A stretch of 64,000 bases of DNA, from NCBI GenBank assembly GCA_023460995.1, contig JAEWOE010000003.1, positions 294,015-358,014 on the forward strand, given 5' to 3'. The translations under genes were made by a program, and so were the position numbers. The notes under the pieces are model-generated. The model did not search any database and was not told the DNA's origin. It saw only the letters and a list, made by a program, of their open reading frames with translations. How positions within the stretch are numbered: position 1 is the stretch's first letter; every line of letters starts with the position of its first letter. Below, piece after piece: positions 26,198 through 34,419 of the stretch. The stretch is from Bacillota bacterium. GTDB lineage: Bacteria; Bacillota_I; Bacilli_A; RF39; UBA660.

Positions 26198-26551
26198 ATG
26201 CTTAATCAGACAGTTATAATAGGTAGGATAGTAAAAGATCCAGAGGTAATAGAAACTGATAATGGAAAGAAAGTAACTAATCTAAACTTAGCAGTTCCAA
26301 GAAGTTACAAAAATATAGATGGTGAATATGAAACAGATTATATCCCATGTGTATTATGGCAAGGTATAGCTGAAAATGTTGCCACATATTGTAAAAAAGG
26401 CGACCTAGTTGGAGTAAAAGGACGTTTAGAAACTAGTAGCTACGAGAAAGAAGAAACTATGCATTATGTAATGCAACTAATTGCGGAAAAAGTTACATTC
26501 TTATCAAGTAAGAAAGAATCAAAAGAATTAAAAGATGAAGAAGCAGAGTAA
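26198..26551 (+). CDS. ssb: Short single-stranded DNA-binding protein
   Basis: 117 residues with a GGAGAGG site. OB fold: MLNQTVIIGRIVKDPEV, VTNLNLAVPRSY, DYIPCVLWQGIAENVATYCKKGDLVGVKGRLET. It ends KELKDEEAE and lacks the linker and the acidic DDDIPF tip that recruits repair proteins, like the short SsbB-type proteins linked to DNA uptake. Its last 46 codons plus terminator recur twice downstream (27017-27187 and 27621-27790), so the 3' end of this gene looks like a repeated insertion target. Confidence 0.9.
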   Translation: MLNQTVIIGRIVKDPEVIETDNGKKVTNLNLAVPRSYKNIDGEYETDYIPCVLWQGIAENVATYCKKGDLVGVKGRLETSSYEKEETMHYVMQLIAEKVTFLSSKKESKELKDEEAE

Positions 26552-26567
26552 AATCTGCTTTTTATGT
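26411..26567 (+). repeat. ssb 3'-end repeat, copy 1 (functional)
   Basis: The functional copy: the last 46 ssb codons from GGAGTAAAAG (26411) through the stop and the terminator hairpin AAGCAGA/TCTGCTT (26541-26560) with T's. The two displaced copies start 621 and 1225 bp downstream. Confidence 0.85.
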
Positions 26568-26592
26568 TATAATTGTTGTAGGTGATGAGTAA

Positions 26593-26985
26593 ATGCTTAA
26601 GAAAGAATGTAATTGTTGTAACTATATTGATAATTTCAAATTTGTTTTGTTTGAAAACGATACTTGTGTTTGTGTTGCTGATGAAAATAATATATTAATT
26701 GGCGCTTGTTATATTATACCTAAAGAACATAAGGAAACACCATTTGATTTAACGAACATAGAGTGGAACGATACCAAAAATTTGATAGATACTGTTAAAA
26801 AATATTTGGATAAAAAATATAAACCAGATGGATATAATTTAGGATGGAATATTGGACAAGTCGGTGGACAGTTTATATTTCATTCGCACTTACATGTTAT
26901 TCCAAGATATAAGGATGAGCCTCTAGCAGGTAAAGGAGTCAGACACTGGTTAATGCAAGAAGAAAATAAAAGGCCTAATATATAA
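26593..26985 (+). CDS. HIT-family hydrolase
   Basis: 130 residues with a GGTGATG site. Histidine-triad motif HSHLHVIPR near residue 99 (the HxHxHxx signature), preceded by GYNLGWNIGQVGGQFIFH as in Hint/Fhit-type proteins. The N-terminal CNCC plus C at about 29 and 31 may be a variant zinc site. HIT proteins hydrolyse nucleotide phosphoramidates or dinucleoside polyphosphates. It is the only gene between ssb copy 1 and displaced copy 2, hence the cargo of the first repeat interval. Confidence 0.88.
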   Translation: MLKKECNCCNYIDNFKFVLFENDTCVCVADENNILIGACYIIPKEHKETPFDLTNIEWNDTKNLIDTVKKYLDKKYKPDGYNLGWNIGQVGGQFIFHSHLHVIPRYKDEPLAGKGVRHWLMQEENKRPNI

Positions 26986-27016
26986 TGTTTAAATATTTTC
27001 ATCAACATTTTTATAC

Positions 27017-27187
27017 CAAAAACCATTAATAGGAGTAAAAGGGCGTTTAGAAACTAGTAGCTACGAGAAAGAAGAAACTATGCATTATGTAATGCAATTA
27101 ATCGCAGAAAAAGTAACATTCCTATCAAGCAAAAAAGATTCTAAGGAATTAAAAGATGAGAAAGCAGAGTAAAATCTGCTTTTTATA
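27017..27187 (+). pseudogene. Displaced ssb 3' end, copy 2
   Basis: It encodes, in an uninterrupted frame, YQKPLIGVKGRLETSS and on to the same stop as ssb, followed by the same AGCAGA/TCTGCT terminator. Over the last 46 codons it differs from the intact gene at 13 codons, 11 of them synonymous, so it diverged while under protein-level selection as part of a working ssb. There is no start codon or 5' part, so it is not expressed as SSB now. Confidence 0.85.
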
Positions 27188-27335
27188 TGAATATAAATTT
27201 AAAAATATAAAACAATAAATAACTAGCTGTAAATAGTAATATTTTACAGAAAAAAATAATACTAGATTTGAAATTTGTTGTTAAAATTATAATTGTTTGG
27301 TACAATATTAAATACATTATTTAAGGAGAAAAAAT

Positions 27336-27563
27336 ATGGGTAAAATAATCTTAGAATTGAGTTATGGCAATGTAACATTATATAACTTGAAGTCAACCTG
27401 GATACAATCATTAACAATGAAACCTGGCTATATGTTATGTTATGAAGATGATGTATATGATAGAGGGATAATTTATCGATCAGAAAACAAGAAAATATTA
27501 TTGACTAATCAAAATGTGTTAATGGATGAAATTAATAATGGTAAAAAAAGAATTAAAATTTAG
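27336..27563 (+). CDS. 75-residue hypothetical protein
   Basis: The ATG is preceded by AAGGAGAAAA. A compact beta-rich domain (KIILELSYGNVTLYNLKSTW, ending NGKKRIKI), without membrane segment or Cys cluster. No family recognised. It is the only gene between displaced ssb copies 2 and 3, the cargo of the second repeat interval. It has a good ribosome site and an upstream TACAATATTAAAT promoter-like region, so it is probably expressed. Confidence 0.6.
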   Translation: MGKIILELSYGNVTLYNLKSTWIQSLTMKPGYMLCYEDDVYDRGIIYRSENKKILLTNQNVLMDEINNGKKRIKI

Positions 27564-27620
27564 ATAAAGAAATCATTACTTTTATCTCTTTGATTATACA
27601 AATTATTAAAAATGGTTCAT

Positions 27621-27790
27621 CAAAAACCACTGATTGGAGTAAAAGGACGCTTAGAAACTAGTAGCTATGAGAAAGAAGAAACTATGTATTATGTAATGCA
27701 ATTAGTGGCAAAGAAAGTAACATTTATATCAAGTAAGAAAGATTATAAGGAATTAAAAGATGAGAAAGCTGAGTAAAATCAGCTTTTTTC
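27621..27790 (+). pseudogene. Displaced ssb 3' end, copy 3
   Basis: It opens like copy 2 with CAAAAACCA and encodes QKPLIGVKGRLETSS to the same stop in an open frame. It matches 39 of the last 46 residues of intact SSB, with more amino-acid changes than copy 2, as expected for an older remnant. The terminator stem has a compensated change: GCTGA/TCAGC here, GCAGA/TCTGC in copies 1 and 2, so pairing was kept. Confidence 0.82.
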
Positions 27791-27956
27791 GTATATGTAG
27801 ATTAATGTGACTTTTGTAATGTTGATTTATCAAGCTAAAATACAAAAATTTAAACAATTTTTAAAATATAAGTATAAATATATTCTTCTCATGTCAACTA
27901 ATGTTAAATAGGTATACTAATTTAACATTGTTAGGTATAATTAAAGTGGTGATAAT

Positions 27957-28844
27957 ATGGAAAATATGAATCTAAAAAATTTACAAAAATTCTTTAAAGC
28001 AGACAAATTAATAAAAAAAGAATTATATAATATGTGCCCTCCAAGTTATGTAGGACCAACTAGTCAATATTCTATTATAGAATATTGTGAAAATACAAAT
28101 ATAAGTATTCAAAATATATTTGATATTTTAAAAAGTTTATATAATCTTTTTTTGGGAAGTTATTTTGATGAAAAAATTGATGAATTAAGACTAAAAATAA
28201 TAAATGAATTAACTAATTGTAAATTAGATATAAATAAACTTAAATTATTTTATGAAAATAATATTAGTAGTATGAAATTAGAGTTTTTAGATAAAGTTAA
28301 AAAAGAGTGTGTAGGTTATTCGATGTTCACATCGATTAATCAGTCATTCGAAATGGTAGAGACTATTAATGGATTACTACATTTATTGCATTCATATATT
28401 GTTAATAATGAAAATTTTTATCAAAGAACGGACAAAATAAATACAAAAATAAATAATTTTAAATATCCTATAGTACTTCATGGAGTTGAAGATGAATTTG
28501 CTCTTAATTTATTTTCGAATTTTCCGGTTGAAATGGATTGTGGATGGACAGATATTGTTTCACTTGGTAACAATAGTTGTATAATAATGGTAAGAGATAG
28601 AGGACATGCACTGACTATTGAAATTTCAAAAGTTGGTGAAGATTACAGAATAGAATACTTTATACCTAAATTATGCAATGTAGAAATGATTAATAAATTA
28701 CCTGGTATTAATAAAGTTATTCCAGATGCTCAGGGGGCTACTGGTAAGTTTGAAGTGCCCAAGCAAGAACTATATAATAGTTTATATGACTTTATCTCTA
28801 GTGTTCCTATGGATAGTGATATTGTATTAGATATGGTGATATAA
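27957..28844 (+). CDS. Hypothetical protein
   Basis: 295 residues with a GTGGTGAT site. The N-terminal 150 residues look helical (FFKADKLIKKELYNM, FDEKIDELRLKIINEL). The C-terminal 140 residues are mixed alpha/beta with VLHGVEDEFALNLFSNFP, DCGWTDIVSLGNNS, MVRDRGHALTIEI and IPDAQGATGKFEV. Soluble and cytoplasmic by appearance. No family recognised. It is the first gene after the last ssb remnant, possibly cargo of an older insertion, and ends with its own terminator at 28903. Confidence 0.65.
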   Translation: MENMNLKNLQKFFKADKLIKKELYNMCPPSYVGPTSQYSIIEYCENTNISIQNIFDILKSLYNLFLGSYFDEKIDELRLKIINELTNCKLDINKLKLFYENNISSMKLEFLDKVKKECVGYSMFTSINQSFEMVETINGLLHLLHSYIVNNENFYQRTDKINTKINNFKYPIVLHGVEDEFALNLFSNFPVEMDCGWTDIVSLGNNSCIIMVRDRGHALTIEISKVGEDYRIEYFIPKLCNVEMINKLPGINKVIPDAQGATGKFEVPKQELYNSLYDFISSVPMDSDIVLDMVI

Positions 28845-28902
28845 AGTTAGTAGACTAATATTATTAGTAATAATATTAGAATTAAAAAGATAGTAGCTTT
28901 AT

Positions 28903-28932
28903 AAAAAAAACAAGGCAACCCTTGTTTTTTAA
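28903..28932 (+). terminator. Rho-independent terminator
   Basis: AAAAACAAGG (28906-28915) pairs with CCTTGTTTTT (28920-28929) around CAAC, with T's. Confidence 0.8.
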
Positions 28933-29012
28933 TTATATAAAATAACAAAATAAAAATCATGTGTTATAATATAACTAAGTATTAAAATTAATTAAAATTT
29001 AGAAGAGGTATT

Positions 29013-29411
29013 ATGAAAAAGAAAGTTCTCATAGTAGTTATAGGGTCAGTCATATTATTTTTGTTGTTAAGTTTGGGATATTTAAAACACAAAGATTATA
29101 AAAGAGAAAATGAAGATAAAAGATATAAAGAGATAATTAATGGTTTTGAAGAAGCTGTAATTTGGAATTTAGACGCTACTAATTTGTCAGCAAAAAATTG
29201 TGAACAAAATATTTCGAAATCTGTGTTATTAACATCAAGTTATTTAAATTCACAAGGATATTTAGATTTGGAAGTAATGAAAGATATTGATGGAAAATCA
29301 TATTGTAAAGCATATGCTAAGTCATTTAAAACAGAAGATTGTGGTGTTGATTATGATATTTATATAAAATGTAATAATTATGAAACAGAAGGATTTGCTG
29401 ATTGGGAATAA
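29013..29411 (+). CDS. Membrane-anchored hypothetical protein
   Basis: 132 residues with a GAAGAGG site. One N-terminal transmembrane helix (about 5-23) followed by a Lys/Glu-rich segment and an exported domain with four Cys (NCEQN, YCKAY, DCGVD, KCNNY), probably two disulfides. No lipobox. Family not recognised; the layout resembles pilin-like or small surface proteins but the pilin N-methylation motif is missing. Confidence 0.65.
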   Translation: MKKKVLIVVIGSVILFLLLSLGYLKHKDYKRENEDKRYKEIINGFEEAVIWNLDATNLSAKNCEQNISKSVLLTSSYLNSQGYLDLEVMKDIDGKSYCKAYAKSFKTEDCGVDYDIYIKCNNYETEGFADWE

Positions 29412-29486
29412 GTATATATTTTTAAATAATAAATGCGAATAATATTTAGTATACTTGTTTGTTTTTAGTAGGGGGATTAGAAAATT

Positions 29487-30248
29487 ATGGATCAAATAGA
29501 AAAGGAAAAAGGGGTATTAAGAGATAGTCTTTTTAATAAATACTTCGAGGTAGAGGAAGGTCTATCTTTAAAGGAATTGGAAGAGTCTACAAGACATATA
29601 ACAGATACTTTTGAAAATTTCAGAAAAATATTAATAGATGAATCACAAACATTTAGTAGTTATAATGGTATTGAAAAAGTTAGTTTAATAGAGCATAATA
29701 ATATAAATTATCTTTTTATTAAAATATTATCTGCTAATTATTATGTTATTGATTTGGATTCAAATAAGAGTTTGAATGATGATTATAAGTCACTATTTAA
29801 TATAGAATTTTTTATAGATAATTTTGAAGAGTATATAGATGGTTTAGATTATGATATATTCTATCATTTTGATGAATATAAAGGGGACATTAATAAATTA
29901 CTAGTATATTTTTATCAAAATAAAGAAATTTTAGAAATGAAAGATCTTATGATTAAATATAAAATATCTGAAAAAGATGCAACCACTTCTATTTTTTATA
30001 ATATAATAAATGGTTCTGGACAATTACATTTTTATGCAAAAAATCAATATTTATATGAACAACTTTTTCTGCAAAAGGAATTGAAACCTTCAGTAATGCA
30101 AGATGCAGTTCGAAAAATTGGTATAGACCGAGTAAATGAAATGTTTAATACTATTCCTAATATAAAAATACCATATAAATATATTCCGGAAAATATAAAA
30201 ATAGATGGTAAAAAGAAGTTATTAAAAATTGATAGAGTTATCAAATAA
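29487..30248 (+). CDS. Hypothetical protein
   Basis: 253 residues with a GGGGGAT site. Acidic and soluble, N-terminal helix (QIEKEKGVLRDSLFNKYF), a middle beta-rich part (YLFIKILSANYYVIDLDSN) and a helical part (KDLMIKYKISEKDATTSIFY). No catalytic motif or family recognised. Lies between two single-gene units in the low-conservation part downstream of the ssb repeats. Confidence 0.6.
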   Translation: MDQIEKEKGVLRDSLFNKYFEVEEGLSLKELEESTRHITDTFENFRKILIDESQTFSSYNGIEKVSLIEHNNINYLFIKILSANYYVIDLDSNKSLNDDYKSLFNIEFFIDNFEEYIDGLDYDIFYHFDEYKGDINKLLVYFYQNKEILEMKDLMIKYKISEKDATTSIFYNIINGSGQLHFYAKNQYLYEQLFLQKELKPSVMQDAVRKIGIDRVNEMFNTIPNIKIPYKYIPENIKIDGKKKLLKIDRVIK

Positions 30249-30326
30249 GAATAGTTTAAAAATGGAGATACATTAATAAGCAGTATATTAATAAATATTA
30301 TAATATTAGTTATAGAGGTGTTATTT

Positions 30327-30977
30327 ATGAAAATAATTTTTGCAACTACTAATGAACGAAAATTAAAAGATTTATATGATGTTATAGAAAAAAATAATTA
30401 TGATATTGAGATACTAACTTTGAATGATATTGGATGGAATCTTGGTGAAATTGAAGAAAACGGTTATACGCTACAAGAAAATTCTTTAATTAAGGCAAGG
30501 GCTGTTTATGATTTTTGTTTGAATAGAAATATTAATTATACTGTCCTTGCAGATGATGCGGGATTATTTGTTGACTATTTAAATGGAGAACCGGGGATTT
30601 ATACCGCTAGATATGCAAGTGAAGAACTAAAAAAAGACCCTTCGCTTCCAAAATATGAATGTGTAAACAAACTTTTAAGAAATTTAGAAAATGTTAAAGA
30701 TAGACAAGCTGAATATAGATGCTCAGTAACATGTATTTACTCTAATGGTGATCTTTTCCAAGTAGATTCTAAAACAGTAGGATCAATAGCTTATAAAATA
30801 CAAGAACCAATAATAAAGCCATATTTTTATAGTGTTTTTATTCCTGCGGGATATAAAAAAACATTTAATAATTTATCTGGTGAAGATCTTTATAATACAT
30901 ATAGATTTAGTGCTATAAAGCAAGTTTTATCAAGGATTAATGAACATGATATAAGCAAGTTTAAACGAATAAAATAG
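30327..30977 (+). CDS. rdgB: Non-canonical purine NTP pyrophosphatase (RdgB/HAM1)
   Basis: 216 residues. The ATG at 30327 has GAGGTG seven bases upstream. HAM1 signatures: IIFATTNERKLKD (residues 2-14), EENGYTLQENSLIKARAVYDF and the catalytic ADDAGLFVDYLNGEPGIYTARYA. It hydrolyses ITP, dITP and XTP to monophosphates and keeps deaminated purines out of nucleic acids. The family usually ends SHRxxA; here the C-terminal part is YRFSAIKQVL, so that substrate-closing His is not conserved. The inosine glycosylase at 12768 works in the same damage pathway. Confidence 0.9.
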   Translation: MKIIFATTNERKLKDLYDVIEKNNYDIEILTLNDIGWNLGEIEENGYTLQENSLIKARAVYDFCLNRNINYTVLADDAGLFVDYLNGEPGIYTARYASEELKKDPSLPKYECVNKLLRNLENVKDRQAEYRCSVTCIYSNGDLFQVDSKTVGSIAYKIQEPIIKPYFYSVFIPAGYKKTFNNLSGEDLYNTYRFSAIKQVLSRINEHDISKFKRIK

Positions 30978-31022
30978 TTTTGTTATTAATAAATAATGAA
31001 CGAATTTTTATTATCGAAAATC

Positions 31023-31052
31023 AAAAAGAGCAAGATAACCTTGCTCTTTTAT
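31023..31052 (+). terminator. Terminator of rdgB
   Basis: AAAAGAGCAAG pairs with CTTGCTCTTTT around ATAAC. Confidence 0.85.
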
Positions 31053-31131
31053 ATATTTACATTTTATTTACTTTTGAAAAATTTATATGTTGTTAATTAT
31101 GATATAATTAAAATAGAGGAAGTGTATTATT

Positions 31132-32316
31132 ATGAAAATAGATAAGAAGCAATTAATATTTTTATCAATTTTAATTTTGATTGGAACTTTATTAACTTTT
31201 TTTGGTGTTAAGACAACTTATAGTAGAGCACAAAAAACAAAAGATTATGTTTTAGTAGAGGGAATATATGTTGGAAGTAGTACCTATTCAAGTGATGAAG
31301 ATGGGAAAACATATACATTGACATATTCATATGAGGTTGATAATAAAGAATATAGAATATCTACTGACTATGGAACTGGTTCTGTTCCAAAACTTGGAAC
31401 AAAAAAGAATATAAAATATAATCCTAATGATCCTAGCGAAGCAGTAATATCTGGTATTGGATCAAGTGGTATATTATTTGTTTTAGGATTCATGTTCATA
31501 ACATTTCCACTTATTATAATTTTTACTAATAATTCAAATAGTGAAAGTTCAAAGAATTCTAAATCTCACGAAAAACTACTTAGCTTTTTTATAGGATTCG
31601 TTTTTGTTGTTATGGGTGGCTCAGTTTATTATTTTATATGCTCTGGTGGTAATTCATTATCATTAATATATGCCTTTCAAACTAGTGGTATATGGGTTAT
31701 TATACCTATTATATTTATAGTTGTAGGCATGTATGTTATATTAGCTAGTATTTTCAAAAAAGGTGAAGTATTAATTAACACTTCTGGAAGTGAACAAGAA
31801 ATGCCTAATTATAATTATGATATGACCGTTAAACAGCAAGAGTTTGAAGAAAAGGTAACTAACATAACTCTTAAAGTTAGTAAAATATCTAGTATATGTA
31901 GACCAATATTTCAAATTATAGGTGGTTTAATATTTACTTTTATATGTTTCTTTATTTTCATTTTAGGAACTGACATTTTTTCTAAATTTGCGATTTCTCC
32001 TTTTTTAATATGTGGTATTGCAATAACAATAAAAGGAATTGTCATACTTAATCATAATATTGTTAATTTTAACGAGATAAAAAATTACAATATTCAAAAT
32101 AAAGATCAAAAGGCTAATAAAGATTTATCGAAATTCAATTTAATTTCTTCTCATTTATACGGGATTGGTTTTCTAATTTTCTGGTTTGGATTTTTAATCT
32201 TTTTTGACTACCTAGCAATGAAACAAATTAATAGTGGAGGAATTCAATTAATTTTATTTTCATTAATATTCTGGTTAGCCGGAATATATGTAGCATTTAA
32301 AGAGTTTAAAAAATAA
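31132..32316 (+). CDS. DUF3592-type multi-span membrane protein
   Basis: 394 residues with an AGGAAGTG site. After a first membrane helix (8-25) comes the DUF3592 pattern: AQKTKDYVLVEGIYVGSSTY, YTLTYSYEVDNKEYRIS, LGTKKNIKYNPNDPSEAVI, then a helix. A second half holds about six more helices in pairs and a cytoplasmic loop with a short helix (KQQEFEEKVTNITLKVSK). Function unknown; such proteins are widespread in Bacillota. It is alone between two terminators. Confidence 0.75.
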   Translation: MKIDKKQLIFLSILILIGTLLTFFGVKTTYSRAQKTKDYVLVEGIYVGSSTYSSDEDGKTYTLTYSYEVDNKEYRISTDYGTGSVPKLGTKKNIKYNPNDPSEAVISGIGSSGILFVLGFMFITFPLIIIFTNNSNSESSKNSKSHEKLLSFFIGFVFVVMGGSVYYFICSGGNSLSLIYAFQTSGIWVIIPIIFIVVGMYVILASIFKKGEVLINTSGSEQEMPNYNYDMTVKQQEFEEKVTNITLKVSKISSICRPIFQIIGGLIFTFICFFIFILGTDIFSKFAISPFLICGIAITIKGIVILNHNIVNFNEIKNYNIQNKDQKANKDLSKFNLISSHLYGIGFLIFWFGFLIFFDYLAMKQINSGGIQLILFSLIFWLAGIYVAFKEFKK

Positions 32317-32355
32317 CAGATAATAAAATATATATAAATTATATTTATTTAAATA

Positions 32356-32383
32356 AAAAGACAAGGTATTACCTTGTTTTTTA
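32356..32383. terminator. Bidirectional terminator
   Basis: ACAAGGT/ACCTTGT with loop ATT, flanked by A and T runs, between the convergent DUF3592 and XRE genes. Confidence 0.75.
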
Positions 32384-32393
32384 TTATATACTT

Positions 32394-32594
32394 TTATAGT
32401 TTTAAATCATCATAAAACAGATCATCTGGCTTTAACCCAAATATTTCAGAAATTCTTATCGCCATTTGGTATTTCAATTTTCTTTTCCCATTTTCTATTT
32501 GCCAGTAAAAAGTTTTACTTATACCTAGTAATTTGGCCATATCAGCATCACTAAAATTAGCTTGTAATCTAAACTGTTTTAATTTATCAAGCAT
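32394..32594 (-). CDS. Small XRE-family HTH protein
   Basis: 66 residues, a single Cro/C1-type helix-turn-helix: LKQFRLQANFSDADMAKLLGISKTFYWQIENGKRKLKYQMAIRISEIFGLKPDDLF. There is no second domain, so it is Cro-like in form. It is divergent from a second XRE gene at 32727 across a 132-bp gap with a perfect palindrome, a layout like a C1/Cro switch or a pair of cross-regulating repressors. Confidence 0.85.
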   Translation of the reverse strand: MLDKLKQFRLQANFSDADMAKLLGISKTFYWQIENGKRKLKYQMAIRISEIFGLKPDDLFYDDLKL

Positions 32595-32643
32595 TTATAT
32601 CACCAAAGTAATTATACATTATTAGTTAAATAATATCAACCAT

Positions 32644-32664
32644 AAATTAACAATAAGTTAATTT
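32644..32664. promoter_or_regulatory. Palindromic operator between divergent XRE genes
   Basis: AAATTAAC (32644-32651) and GTTAATTT (32657-32664) form a perfect 8-bp inverted repeat with a 5-base centre, as expected for a dimeric HTH repressor. TTGAGT overlaps its right edge and TATATAAT follows about 18 bases later, so binding would block the rightward promoter. Confidence 0.55.
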
Positions 32665-32726
32665 TGAGTATAAATATTATTTCCGCTTATATAATAAGAA
32701 TAGAAATAAGATAAATGGAGGCTAAT

Positions 32727-33077
32727 ATGATAATAGGTGAAAGAATTAAAACAGCAAGAATAAATAAAGATTATAGCCAAGAAGAATTAGGAAAACTTGT
32801 CAAGGTTTCAAAGGTTTCAATATGTGGTTATGAGAAGGGTACAAGAATACCTAATTTAGAAAAATTTGAATTACTTGTTAATGCCTTAGATGCTAATCCC
32901 GCTTATTTACTAGGTTTAGAAGTAAATGTTGTTGAAGAAAATAGTGATTATAAAATTAAAATGGCAAAAGAAGATATAAAGATTATTAAGGAATTAAAGA
33001 AACACCCTGAATTATATAACAAGATTGTTGAAGACCCTGAAAGAACAATCGAACTAATTAGTAGAAGAGTTAAGTAA
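32727..33077 (+). CDS. XRE-family transcriptional regulator
   Basis: 116 residues. The ATG at 32727 has TGGAGG (32716-32721) upstream; an earlier ATG at 32715 includes that site. Residues 1-60 are the HTH (IGERIKTARINKDYSQEELGKLVKVSKVSICGYEKG) and LLGLE marks its end. Residues 75-116 form a helical tail, EDIKIIKELKKHPELYNKIVEDPERTIELISRRVK, typical of regulators of this type for dimerisation. Divergent partner at 32394. Confidence 0.88.
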   Translation: MIIGERIKTARINKDYSQEELGKLVKVSKVSICGYEKGTRIPNLEKFELLVNALDANPAYLLGLEVNVVEENSDYKIKMAKEDIKIIKELKKHPELYNKIVEDPERTIELISRRVK

Positions 33078-33143
33078 TTGTCTAACAACTACTTTTTTTT
33101 TGTTTTCTTTGGGTTGTATGTTATAATTATAATAGGTGATAAT

Positions 33144-34418
33144 ATGAATATCGTAGAGATAATAAACAAGAAGAGACTAGAACAAGAATTGACAAAAGAA
33201 GAAATTAAATATGTTATAGATAATTATGTTGATGGAGATATTCCTGATTATCAAATGAGTTCTTTATTAATGGCTATATGTTTAAATGGTATGAATGATA
33301 TGGAAACATATTATCTTACTGATGCAATGCTTAATAGTGGAGAAACAATAGATTTATCTGGAATAGATAAAATAAAAGTTGATAAGCATTCTACTGGTGG
33401 TGTAGGTGATAAAACAACTTTAATATTACTTCCTCTTGTGGCATCTTGTGGAGTTGTTGCTCCCAAGATGAGTGGTAGATCTTTAGGATTTACTGGTGGT
33501 ACGATAGATAAACTTGAAGCAATTCCCGGCTTTAAAACATCTTTAAAAGAAGAAAAATTTATAAAGCAAGTAAATGAAATAGGGGTTGCTATAGCAAGTC
33601 AAACTGGTAATTTAGTCCCTGCTGATAAGAAAATATATTCTCTTAGAGATGTTACAGGAACAGTTGAATCTATCCCACTTATTGCTTCTAGTATAATGAG
33701 TAAGAAGTTAGCATGTGGCGCTGATAAGATTGTTATAGATTTAAAAGTTGGCAGTGGAGCTCTTATGAAAAACCTTGAGGACGCAAGAATTTTAGCTAGC
33801 ACAATGGTTAATATAGGAAAAAATCATCACAAACAGGTAGTGTGTGTATTAACTGATATGAATCAACCTCTTGGTAATGCTATAGGTAATAGTTTAGAAG
33901 TTAAAGAAGTAATTGATGTTCTTAATGGTAACGGTCCAAAAGATATTAGAAATCTAGTTATAGTACTAGGTACTATAATGGTTTCTATGGGATTAAATAT
34001 TAAGTTTGAAGCAGCAAATAAATTAATCTTAGAAAATCTTAATAATGGAAATGCTTATAAAAAGTTTGAAGAATTAGTAAAAGCTCAAGGTGGAAAATTA
34101 GAAGAAATAAAAGTTTCTGAAAAAGTAGTTTCGATAAAATCAAAAGAATCAGGATTTATAAAAAATATTAAAACTGACCAGTTAGGTGAAATCGTAAGAA
34201 AACTTGGTGGAGGAAGATATAGCAAAGAAGACATTATTGATCCAACTGTAGGACTTGTACTAAAAGTTAAACAAGGTGAATATATCCTAGAGGATGAAGA
34301 AATAATTAAGGTTTATCTAAATACTAAAGATGTATCGGTGGAAGAAATACTTAACTGTTTCGATATTGATAATATGAGTGGTGAAGTGAACCCATTAATT
34401 TATGAAATGGTAAAGTAA
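33144..34418 (+). CDS. pdp: Pyrimidine-nucleoside phosphorylase
   Basis: 424 residues. The ATG at 33144 follows AGGTGAT; upstream in-frame codons from 33078 overlap a T-rich stretch after the XRE stop. Signatures: KHSTGGVGDKTT (phosphate and nucleoside binding), MSGRSLGFTGGTIDKLEAIPGF, PLIASSIMSKKLACGADKIVID. C-terminal flap domain at about 345-420. It phosphorolyses uridine and thymidine, salvaging bases and ribose-1-P. It is directly followed by an unrelated membrane protein, not by deoC or cdd. Confidence 0.92.
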   Translation: MNIVEIINKKRLEQELTKEEIKYVIDNYVDGDIPDYQMSSLLMAICLNGMNDMETYYLTDAMLNSGETIDLSGIDKIKVDKHSTGGVGDKTTLILLPLVASCGVVAPKMSGRSLGFTGGTIDKLEAIPGFKTSLKEEKFIKQVNEIGVAIASQTGNLVPADKKIYSLRDVTGTVESIPLIASSIMSKKLACGADKIVIDLKVGSGALMKNLEDARILASTMVNIGKNHHKQVVCVLTDMNQPLGNAIGNSLEVKEVIDVLNGNGPKDIRNLVIVLGTIMVSMGLNIKFEAANKLILENLNNGNAYKKFEELVKAQGGKLEEIKVSEKVVSIKSKESGFIKNIKTDQLGEIVRKLGGGRYSKEDIIDPTVGLVLKVKQGEYILEDEEIIKVYLNTKDVSVEEILNCFDIDNMSGEVNPLIYEMVK

Positions 34419-34419
34419 C

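Noticed and set aside
33078..33143. N-terminal extension of the pyrimidine phosphorylase
   Set aside because: It encodes a T-run-derived Phe/Tyr-rich stretch with no ribosome site; the ATG at 33144 has AGGTGAT and matches the family start.
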